This document shows positions 1 to 4,820 of a DNA stretch of 11,704 bases, piece by piece. The position numbers and the translations under genes were made by a program. Origin of the DNA: PNKC01 sp039917655 (lineage in GTDB: Bacteria; Chloroflexota; Dehalococcoidia; Tepidiformales; Tepidiformaceae). How positions within the stretch are numbered: position 1 is the first letter of the stretch; every line of letters begins with the position of its first letter. Below the pieces are notes generated by a model. The model was given only the letters and a program-made list of their open reading frames with translations, had not been told where the DNA came from and did no database searches. The stretch is from the NCBI GenBank assembly GCA_039917655.1, contig JBDSJC010000196.1, positions 1 through 11,704 on the forward strand. Direction: 5' to 3'.

Positions 1-590
1 GCGGCGCAGACTGCCTTCACCTTGACGTGATGGACGGCCGCTTCGTGCCGAACATCACCTTCGGACCCACGCTTGTGGAGGCGCTACGCAAGGTGACCTC
101 GTTGCCATTCGACATCCACCTGATGGTCGTCGAACCCGAGCGCCAGATCGAGGCATTCAAGGATTTCGCCGACACGATCAATGTGCACATCGAGGTGTCG
201 CCGCACATCAACCGCACACTCGACACGATTCGCAGAATGGGGAAGCGGGCTGGCGTTTGCATCAACCCGGGGACGCCGGTGTCCGCGATCGAAGAGTCGC
301 TGGCCGACGCGGACCAGGTAATGGTGATGACGATCAACCCCGGTTGGGGCGGCCAGCAGATGCTGCCCGCGCAGCTGGACAAGGTGCGGCGTATCCGCCA
401 GCTACTGGATGCTGGCGGCTATGCGGCTGAGATCGAGATTGACGGGGGCGTGAAGGTGGGGAACATCGCGAGCTGCGTGGCGGCGGGCGCGAACGTGCTG
501 GTCTGCGGGAGCTCGGTGTACAACACCGAGAAAAGCGTGGCAGACAGCATCGCGGCGCTGCGCGCTGCGCTGCGGAGCGGCGGCGACTGA
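1..590 (+). CDS. rpe: Ribulose-phosphate 3-epimerase, 5' end outside window
   Basis: Interconverts ribulose-5-phosphate and xylulose-5-phosphate in the cytosol (pentose phosphate pathway). The reading frame is open from base 3, before the first internal GTG/ATG at 27 and 30, and reads GADCLHLDVMDGRFVPN, the conserved first active-site strand. The gene therefore starts outside the window, with about 25 N-terminal residues missing. Visible active-site elements are the His and Asp of LHLDVMDG, the His of DIHLMV, the INPGWGGQ loop that closes over the substrate, and the Asp of EIDGGV. The C-terminal phosphate-binding part (AGANVLVCGSSVY) is intact, ending at TGA 588-590. It converges on the small minus-strand gene with only 18 bp between them and no visible terminator. 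It belongs functionally with the tal-pgi/gnd/zwf operon, though about 4 kb of opposite-strand genes lie between. Confidence 0.95.
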   Translation, partial: GADCLHLDVMDGRFVPNITFGPTLVEALRKVTSLPFDIHLMVVEPERQIEAFKDFADTINVHIEVSPHINRTLDTIRRMGKRAGVCINPGTPVSAIEESLADADQVMVMTINPGWGGQQMLPAQLDKVRRIRQLLDAGGYAAEIEIDGGVKVGNIASCVAAGANVLVCGSSVYNTEKSVADSIAALRAALRSGGD

Positions 591-608
591 TCCCTGTTGC
601 GAACCCTA

Positions 609-791
609 CTAAACGGCGTGGGCCGGCTGTAGGCGTTCGAGAATGGCTTTAAGCAAAACCTCGTCCTGCTTCAGTTCGTTGCGCATCGCGAAGTTCTCCG
701 TATTCGAGATCTCCATCTTCAGGTTGCCAATAGCGCGGTCGAGCGTGGAGCGCAGGAGGTCGGATTCGGCAGCGGTGAGCGTGAGTTCCAT
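609..791 (-). CDS. Small hypothetical protein, 60 residues, helical
   Basis: A 60-residue acidic protein beginning MELTLTAAESDLLRSTLDR. Spaced leucines and charged residues throughout suggest two amphipathic helices, probably a helical hairpin or short coiled coil. There is no signal peptide, membrane segment or cysteine. It resembles small conserved hypothetical proteins that start with MELTLTAAE, whose function I do not know. A good ribosome-binding site, GGAGGA (797-802 on this strand), lies 5 bp before the ATG, and a TATAAT hexamer lies further upstream, so this looks like a real, independently transcribed gene. It is downstream of the peroxiredoxin gene on the same strand with a 79-bp gap, so readthrough from that gene is also possible. 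Confidence 0.7.
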   Translation of the reverse strand: MELTLTAAESDLLRSTLDRAIGNLKMEISNTENFAMRNELKQDEVLLKAILERLQPAHAV

Positions 792-819
792 CAGAGTCCT
801 CCAAACTAGTCTCGCTCCG

Positions 820-825
820 ATTATA
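820..825 (-). promoter_or_regulatory. Consensus -10 element for the 60-residue gene
   Basis: TATAAT on the minus strand, a perfect match to the sigma-70 -10 consensus. It is about 28 bp before the start codon and upstream of the GGAGGA ribosome-binding site, leaving a leader of about 20 nt. No convincing -35 hexamer is seen 16-18 bp upstream, so activity is inferred from the -10 and its position only. Confidence 0.4.
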
Positions 826-870
826 AGCGTCGCAGGTGCGCCGTGGAGAGCGTATGGACTGTCCGGTTGG

Positions 871-1326
871 CTACCCGAGACCGGCGAGGATCTCGAGCGC
901 TTTCACAGGATGGGACTCGAAGTCTCGTGGTTCGGCGTAGACGCCCCGGACTACGCCGTCCTTGTCTATTACCACCGTCGTACGGACATGGACGCCGCGT
1001 TCTTCGTTGAAGACTCCAAAGTCACGCCCAACCTGGTGGCGCGGGAAGTCGCTGACGAGCGGGAACTCAAGTCCGAGCTTCTCTGCGAATTCGCCAGCGG
1101 CGGCGGGTGAGTCAACTGAAATGCCCAAGACCTGGGCATTCGCCTCCGTAAACCTGTCAGTGTGGTCCCGGAAGGCAGTCATCTCACTCGTTCAGCCACC
1201 AGTGAACGCGAGCGGGTAGAAGGCGAGAACGAGGTGCTTCCCGGGGAACGAATCACGGGTCACCTCTTGGAAAGCCTTATTGCGGAGGGTGAAGGCGGGT
1301 GCGGGCTGGCCGATTGCGAGTGTCAT
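871..1326 (-). CDS. Peroxiredoxin (AhpC/TSA, Bcp-like), probable selenoprotein with in-frame TGA
   Basis: Thiol-type peroxidase that would reduce hydrogen peroxide or organic hydroperoxides in the cytosol. The frame runs from ATG (1326-1324) to the stop at 873-871 and is broken only by TGA at 1194-1192 (codon 45). Before it reads VLAFYPLAFTGG and after it TSEMTAFRDHTDRF. This matches the family pattern FYPLAFTGxCTxEM, with TGA exactly at the peroxidatic Cys and the conserved Thr three residues before it. The later Arg (VRTTVVIDKDG) is also present. Read through, the product is 151 residues, normal for the family, and the frame is the same on both sides, so no frameshift is needed. No Cys codon occurs anywhere else, so the enzyme has a redox centre only if TGA encodes selenocysteine, making it a one-Sec type. 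There is no Shine-Dalgarno; a TACACT -10-like element is 7 bp upstream. The alternatives are a Cys-to-stop sequencing error or a very recent pseudogene. Confidence 0.83.
1107..1188 (-). promoter_or_regulatory. Candidate SECIS-like RNA structure after the TGA
   Basis: Counting minus-strand bases after the TGA as +1 (base 1191), I see three pairings. A perfect 8-bp hairpin at +52 to +72 (1140-1120, arms AATGCCCA and TGGGCATT) has the loop GGUCU, the same as the E. coli fdhF SECIS apical loop. A 12-position helix pairs +5..+16 (1187-1176) with +74..+85 (1118-1107), with one A-A mismatch and two G-U pairs. A weaker proximal hairpin at +17..+39 (1175-1153) has loop GACCACA starting at +25. Bacterial SECIS loops usually lie about 16-37 nt after the UGA; the GGUCU loop is at about +60, outside that range, and only the weak hairpin fits it. 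The GGUCU hairpin also falls in codons for the conserved AQVLGI segment, whose GC-rich codons are naturally palindromic. Confidence 0.35.
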
Positions 1327-1333
1327 CCAAGCA

Positions 1334-1339
1334 AGTGTA
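1334..1339 (-). promoter_or_regulatory. -10-like element directly before the peroxiredoxin start
   Basis: TACACT (TAnnnT pattern) on the minus strand, ending 7 bp before the ATG at 1326. With no Shine-Dalgarno between them, transcription would begin at or next to the start codon, giving a leaderless mRNA. No clear -35 hexamer is visible. Confidence 0.3.
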
Positions 1340-1387
1340 CAGCGAGCGAGGGCGGCGCCACTGGCTTCGCCCCCCCTCGGCGCAGAC

Positions 1388-2200
1388 TCAGTGCCCCTTG
1401 AACTGTGGTTCGCGCTTCTCCACGAAGGCGCGGGGCCCTTCCTTGGCGTCGTCGGTTGATTGAGCGATGAACATCGCCATCTGGGCCATGTCCAGGTGCT
1501 CATCAAACGGCAGGTTGGCCGAACGGTAGACGAGCTTCTTCATGAGTTGGATGGCGGTCGCCGGGCCGCGCGCAATCTGCCGCGCGTACTCGGTCACTTT
1601 CGGCATCAGTTCGTCTGGCTCGTAGACGGCCATCAGGTAGCCCATCTCGAGCGCCTCGTGGGCGGTGAACATCTTGCCGGTCCACATCATATCCAGCGCA
1701 CGCTGGACGCCGACGATGCGCGGCAACGTGTACGTCCCGCCGTCTCCGGGGATGAGACCCATGCGCGCGTAGGTCATGCCCACACGCGCAGTGCTGGAGG
1801 CGAAGCGGATGTCGGCCATGCTCGCCATATCCATTCCAGCGCCTGCGGCCGCGCCGTTGATCGCGGCGATGTACGGCTTTTCGAGTTGGATGAGAGCGCG
1901 CGGGATCGGGTGCACGCGGTCGCGCAGGCTGTGGCGGCGAGTCGACACCGTTGCTTCGGAGCGGAGGATACCGCTGCCGCCCGCCTCGGCCGCGACGTTC
2001 ATGCCGCTGCAGAAGCCCCGGCCCGCGCCGGTGATGATGATCGCGCGCACACCCCTGTCGTGGTCTGCGGCGACGATCGCCTGGTGCCACTCGGTGAGCA
2101 TCGCATCGTCGAAAGCGTTGAGGCGTTCCGGTTTGTTGAGGGTGATGGTGGCGACGCCGTCTTCGACGTCGTAAAGGATCGCTTCGTAGGCCACTTGCAT
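1388..2200 (-). CDS. Crotonase-family protein annotated by homology as enoyl-CoA hydratase/isomerase
   Basis: A 270-residue acyl-CoA-processing enzyme of the crotonase superfamily. The N-terminus VATITLNKPERLNAFDDAM, the oxyanion-hole segment GRGFCSGMNV (residues 60-69), the second oxyanion segment INGAAAGAGMDM (114-125), the IPGDGGT turn and the C-terminal PQFKGH are all family hallmarks. In an ungapped by-eye alignment with rat mitochondrial enoyl-CoA hydratase, the two catalytic Glu positions (E144, E164) are Asp124 and Tyr144, so true hydratase activity is doubtful; an isomerase or another crotonase reaction is possible. The start at 2200 matches the usual family N-terminus (VAYEAILYDVEDG). 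An alternative ATG at 2233, adding 11 residues, lies one base after the PIN toxin stop and would be translationally coupled to it. Neither start has a well-spaced Shine-Dalgarno. Confidence 0.85.
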   Translation of the reverse strand: MQVAYEAILYDVEDGVATITLNKPERLNAFDDAMLTEWHQAIVAADHDRGVRAIIITGAGRGFCSGMNVAAEAGGSGILRSEATVSTRRHSLRDRVHPIPRALIQLEKPYIAAINGAAAGAGMDMASMADIRFASSTARVGMTYARMGLIPGDGGTYTLPRIVGVQRALDMMWTGKMFTAHEALEMGYLMAVYEPDELMPKVTEYARQIARGPATAIQLMKKLVYRSANLPFDEHLDMAQMAMFIAQSTDDAKEGPRAFVEKREPQFKGH

Positions 2201-2234
2201 CTCCGAGCCCGGAATCTCGGGCGGTATCCGCATT

Positions 2235-2633
2235 CTACGCGGCGAACGCCTCGGGCGAGATCGCGGTGCCGCGGAACTCGGCCAGCACCTGCTTGTCGTT
2301 GGTGACAAGGGGGACGTTCAAGGCAAGGGCAACCGCGACGAACTCGAGATCGTAGGCGGTGCAAGTGGATTGGCTGACGAGTGCGAGCACTGCCTCGGTG
2401 TCGGCCAAAATCTCCGCTTTCAGCAACCCGGTAGCCCCGGCGAACATACCGGCGGCATCGGCGGCGTCGAAGCTGCCGCGGCGCATCCCACCCGCCAGCA
2501 CGTTGCGGAATTCGCTTCTCCAGAGGGTCGACGTTCTCCAATCGGGGTCCTTCAACGCAACGCGCAGGGCCATCTCAGCGTTGGGATTGGGTGTGGCCGC
2601 GTAGACGAGCATCTGCGTATCGACGACGATCAA
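2235..2633 (-). CDS. PIN-domain toxin ribonuclease (VapC/FitB-like)
   Basis: Predicted metal-dependent RNase toxin of a type II toxin-antitoxin pair, 132 residues, typical for the family. The four acidic PIN residues are in place: Asp5 (IVVDTQ), Glu41 (WRSEFRNVL), Asp95 (TAYDLEFVA) and Asp113 (VTNDKQVL). The start is a TTG (2633-2631) that overlaps the antitoxin TGA stop as TTGA, with GAGG eight bases upstream inside the antitoxin gene. The frame is open further upstream, but only over antitoxin sequence, and the family begins with a strand like IVVDT. The overlap and rare start codon imply coupled, limited toxin translation. The stop is one base before an alternative start of the crotonase gene. 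Confidence 0.87.
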   Translation of the reverse strand: MIVVDTQMLVYAATPNPNAEMALRVALKDPDWRTSTLWRSEFRNVLAGGMRRGSFDAADAAGMFAGATGLLKAEILADTEAVLALVSQSTCTAYDLEFVAVALALNVPLVTNDKQVLAEFRGTAISPEAFAA

Positions 2634-2875
2634 CGCCTTCCCTCGTCGATGAACGCGTCGATCTCCTCGGATGTAAGCCACACGCCTTTCGCCTTGAGCT
2701 TTGCGCTAAACTCAGCCGCTGCCTCAAACGCGTGGTGGGAACTCAGCTGGGGATCGTTCACGGCGATCAACTGCGCAATCGCCTCCTGGTTGAGGCTGCG
2801 GCGATGCGCGACCGCCTGGGCTTTCAGCTTTTGATAGAGGTCATCCGGGACGTTCTTCAAGGTCAGCGTCGCCAT
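2630..2875 (-). CDS. FitA/VapB-like ribbon-helix-helix antitoxin
   Basis: An 81-residue antitoxin partner of the overlapping PIN toxin. Residues 1-40 (MATLTLKNVPDDLYQKLKAQ and onward to RRSLNQEAIAQLI) form a classic ribbon-helix-helix: a short beta strand TLTLKNV, helix A, then helix B starting RRSLNQEA. It would dimerise and bind operator DNA. The C-terminal part (GVWLTSEEIDAFIDEGRR) is the usual toxin-binding tail. The ATG at 2875 is preferred over upstream in-frame ATGs at 2893 and 2908, because those lie within or beyond the -10 element and the family starts with MATLTLKN. Only GGATG, a weak ribosome site that is also an operator half-site, lies upstream. Confidence 0.87.
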   Translation of the reverse strand: MATLTLKNVPDDLYQKLKAQAVAHRRSLNQEAIAQLIAVNDPQLSSHHAFEAAAEFSAKLKAKGVWLTSEEIDAFIDEGRR

Positions 2876-2878
2876 GTC

Positions 2879-2913
2879 GCATCCATTATGCATCCGTTTT
2901 GGATGCACTTCAA
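2879..2913 (-). promoter_or_regulatory. Promoter with embedded operator for the antitoxin-toxin operon
   Basis: On the minus strand, TTGAAG (2913-2908) and CATAAT (2890-2885) are separated by exactly 17 bp, a good sigma-70 promoter. A perfect inverted repeat, TGCATCC (2889-2895), spacer GTTTT, GGATGCA (2901-2907), fills the spacer between -35 and -10. A third half-site, GCATCC at 2879-2884, lies near the predicted transcription start. The three half-sites (2879, 2890, 2901) are each 11 bp apart, about one helical turn. This is the layout expected for autorepression by the ribbon-helix-helix antitoxin. The -10 ends 9 bp before the ATG, so the message would have almost no leader. Confidence 0.7.
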
Positions 2914-2923
2914 CACACTTTGC

Positions 2924-3772
2924 TCACGCCGGCGGGCGATACATCCGGATCTCGCGATTCTCGGTGAGCCACGGCCCGAGCTTCCTCCACGGGCGCCCGG
3001 CGAGCAGCCCGCCGTCCACCACCATCGCCTGACCCGTCACCCACCGAGAATCGTCACTCGCAAGGAAGAGCACCATGTTGGCGATGTCCAGAGGCTCACC
3101 GGAGCGGGCGAGCGGCTGACTGTCGCTGTTGGCGTTGCGCAGGCGATCGACCGCCGCCGCTACGCGGTCGGGCTCCGCAGTCGAGATCGGACGTCCGGCG
3201 GCCAGTGGCGTGGCGATATAGCCGGGGCAAACGGCGTTGACGCGCACGTCGAACTCCGCAAGTTCGAGCGCCGCGGCCTTGGTCATCATCACCACACCCG
3301 CCTTGGCCACGCTGTAGAGCTGGTTGCCAACGCCTGCTTCGAACGCGCAGACGCTGGCGGTGTTGATGATGCTGCCGGATCGCTGCCCCTTCATCAGCGG
3401 GGATGCGTGCTTGATCCCGAGAAAGACGCTCTTCAGGAGCACGTCCATCGTCACGTCGTAGTCTTCGACCGAGGTCTCATCGAGCGGGCCGGACGCGCCG
3501 CCGAAGCCAGCATTGTTAAACAGCACGTCCAGACGACCCCATTCTTCGAGAGCCCGGCCGATGGCCAATGCCACGTCTGCTTCCTTTGCAACATTGCAGC
3601 CAACCGACCGCGCGGAGCTGCCAAGCTGGCCGGCCAGGTCTGCCGCCACGCCCTCCTGGAGGTCGGCGATCAGGACACGCGCGCCCTCCTCAACGAACAG
3701 TCTCGCAGTCGCTGCACCGATGCCGCTTGCGCCGCCTGTGATCACCGCCACCTTGCCATCCATTCGCCGCAT
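2924..3772 (-). CDS. Short-chain dehydrogenase/reductase (SDR), classical type
   Basis: A 282-residue NAD(P)-dependent oxidoreductase with a Rossmann fold; the substrate is unknown. The cofactor motif TGGASGIG spans residues 12-19. Asp37 at the end of the second strand (VLIADL) suggests NAD(H) preference. NNAG is at 86-89, the catalytic residues are Ser140, Tyr153 and Lys157 (LYSVAK), and PGYIATP follows. The Asn that usually completes the catalytic tetrad (VNLKGVF in relatives) appears to be Leu112 (DVLLKSVFLG). The tail after VVDGG is long and ends ENREIRMYRPPA. The start at 3772 is supported by GGAGGA 4 bp upstream; a second ATG at 3763 is less well placed. It lies 65 bp downstream of the glucokinase gene on the same strand, with a possible promoter of its own between. 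Confidence 0.9.
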   Translation of the reverse strand: MRRMDGKVAVITGGASGIGAATARLFVEEGARVLIADLQEGVAADLAGQLGSSARSVGCNVAKEADVALAIGRALEEWGRLDVLFNNAGFGGASGPLDETSVEDYDVTMDVLLKSVFLGIKHASPLMKGQRSGSIINTASVCAFEAGVGNQLYSVAKAGVVMMTKAAALELAEFDVRVNAVCPGYIATPLAAGRPISTAEPDRVAAAVDRLRNANSDSQPLARSGEPLDIANMVLFLASDDSRWVTGQAMVVDGGLLAGRPWRKLGPWLTENREIRMYRPPA

Positions 3773-3802
3773 GCTGTCCTCCGGACCGGGCTCGCTCAGG
3801 GC

Positions 3803-3826
3803 GAATCGCCGGCGAGCGCGATTCTA
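3803..3826 (-). promoter_or_regulatory. Inverted repeat overlapping a -10-like hexamer before the SDR gene
   Basis: A perfect 7-bp inverted repeat, GAATCGC (3803-3809) and GCGATTC (3818-3824) with an 8-bp spacer, overlaps TAGAAT (3826-3821, minus strand), a five-of-six match to the -10 consensus. It lies in the 65-bp gap between ppgK and the SDR gene, about 48 bp before the SDR start. It could be a repressor site on an internal promoter or an RNA hairpin in a shared transcript. No clear -35 is seen. Confidence 0.35.
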
Positions 3827-3837
3827 CCCCGAGCGCG

Positions 3838-4623
3838 TCACCCTGGCTCGGCCGGGCCAACCATCACCGCCGCCGACGCTTCAGCGGCATACATCGCCGC
3901 GCCAATAATCCCCGCATCGTTGCCCAGCTGCGCCGCCACCAACCGCGGCCTGATAGTGATCTTCGGCAAAAACTTTTCGGGCGTAGCGCTTACGCCACCA
4001 CCGATGATCACGAGGTCCGGCGCAAGAACCCGGTCGAGAACCAGCAGGTACTCCTCCACCAGCTTCGCCCAGTGAGTCCACGAGAGGTGTTTCTTCTCGC
4101 GCACGTTCGCCGCCGCCCTGTCCTCCGCGTCCCGGCCACGCACTTGCAGGTGGCCGAGTTCGGAGTTCGGGACGAGCTGGCCCTTCCAGAACAGCCCTGT
4201 CCCAATCCCGGTGCCGAGCGTCACCATGACGACGACCCCGAACTCGCCCCGTCCAGCGCCGAAGCGCACCTCGGCAAGCCCGGCCGCGTCCGCATCGTTG
4301 ATCGCCGTGGTGGGCATCCCTGTAGCCTCGGACAGCACCTCCGCCACGTTCGTGCCGATCCAGCGGTGATCGACGTTGGCTGCGCTCCGCGCCACTCCGT
4401 CCTTGATGACCGCCGGAAACCCGGCGCCGGCGATCTCGGCCGCCCGGAGTTCCTTGGCGGAGACCAGCTTCCCGACAGCCTTCGATACTGCGTTCGGAGT
4501 CGATGGCTGGGGCGTTTTCACCCTCAACCGCTTTGCTGTGAGTGTGCCCTGTTCTACATCCACGATTTGGGCTTTGATGCCCGTCCCACCAACATCGATG
4601 CCCAGCACCAGTGTCGAAGTCAT
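3838..4623 (-). CDS. ppgK: Polyphosphate glucokinase (ROK family)
   Basis: Phosphorylates glucose to glucose-6-phosphate, in this group mainly with inorganic polyphosphate and often ATP, feeding glycolysis and the neighbouring zwf/gnd route. The 261-residue protein has the phosphate-binding motif LGIDVGGTGIK (residues 7-17), the segment SAANVDHRWIGTN (80-92), the catalytic Asp110 in INDADAAGLAE, the second phosphate motif LGTGIGTG (136-143), and NSELGH (153-158). It lacks the zinc-binding Cys cluster of ordinary ROK kinases after ELGH. These features match mycobacterial polyphosphate glucokinase closely. GGGAG is 8 bp before the ATG. It is transcribed divergently from the tal-pgi operon across a 197-bp region. 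A plain ATP glucokinase is the alternative. Confidence 0.87.
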   Translation of the reverse strand: MTSTLVLGIDVGGTGIKAQIVDVEQGTLTAKRLRVKTPQPSTPNAVSKAVGKLVSAKELRAAEIAGAGFPAVIKDGVARSAANVDHRWIGTNVAEVLSEATGMPTTAINDADAAGLAEVRFGAGRGEFGVVVMVTLGTGIGTGLFWKGQLVPNSELGHLQVRGRDAEDRAAANVREKKHLSWTHWAKLVEEYLLVLDRVLAPDLVIIGGGVSATPEKFLPKITIRPRLVAAQLGNDAGIIGAAMYAAEASAAVMVGPAEPG

Positions 4624-4820
4624 GTTTGCACTCCCTGGTCCACAAACGGTATGGATCTGTTACGAGCCGTTAAGCTGCGTCCTCACGCAGAATGGTACGT
4701 TGTAAGCACTCTCTGCCGTTGCGCGACCAGCCTAAGATGATTCAGCGACAAGGCGCCGGCGAAAGACACCAGTTACGAACCCGGCGCCCCTAAGACAGCG
4801 CACTTGTTGAGGAGATGTCC
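4624..4820. promoter_or_regulatory. Divergent control region between ppgK and tal-pgi
   Basis: This 197-bp gene-free stretch must hold promoters for both directions. I see an inverted repeat CTGCGT/ACGCAG with a 4-bp spacer (4675-4690), a plus-strand -10-like TAAGAT (4733-4738) without a matching -35, a strong GC-rich inverted repeat at 4752-4788, and a GAGGAG ribosome site (4809-4814) whose spacing of 6 bp selects ATG 4821 over ATG 4815. The promoter assignment itself is uncertain. Confidence 0.5.
4752..4788 (+). promoter_or_regulatory. Hairpin or operator in the tal-pgi leader
   Basis: GGCGCCGG (4752-4759) and CCGGCGCC (4781-4788) are perfect 8-bp complementary arms around a 21-nt loop. 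It ends 20 bp before the ribosome-binding site of tal-pgi. With the -10-like element at 4733-4738, transcription would start just upstream, placing the hairpin in the 5' leader. It could be a leader RNA structure or a DNA operator with widely spaced half-sites. No T-run follows, so it is not a simple terminator. Confidence 0.45.

Noticed and set aside
871..1326. Peroxiredoxin as two separate genes or a frameshifted pseudogene
   Set aside because: Both halves are in the same frame, the break is a single TGA at the catalytic position, and neither half would carry a redox residue. Recoding explains this better.
2201..2308. Longer N-terminus of the crotonase gene starting at 2308
   Set aside because: It would overlap the PIN toxin coding region by over 70 bp and adds Arg/Ser/Pro-rich sequence not seen in the family.
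2591..4075. A 494-codon plus-strand open frame
   Set aside because: It lies antisense to the toxin-antitoxin, SDR and ppgK genes, all with clear family motifs. Its Arg/His-rich composition is typical of an antisense shadow in GC-rich DNA.
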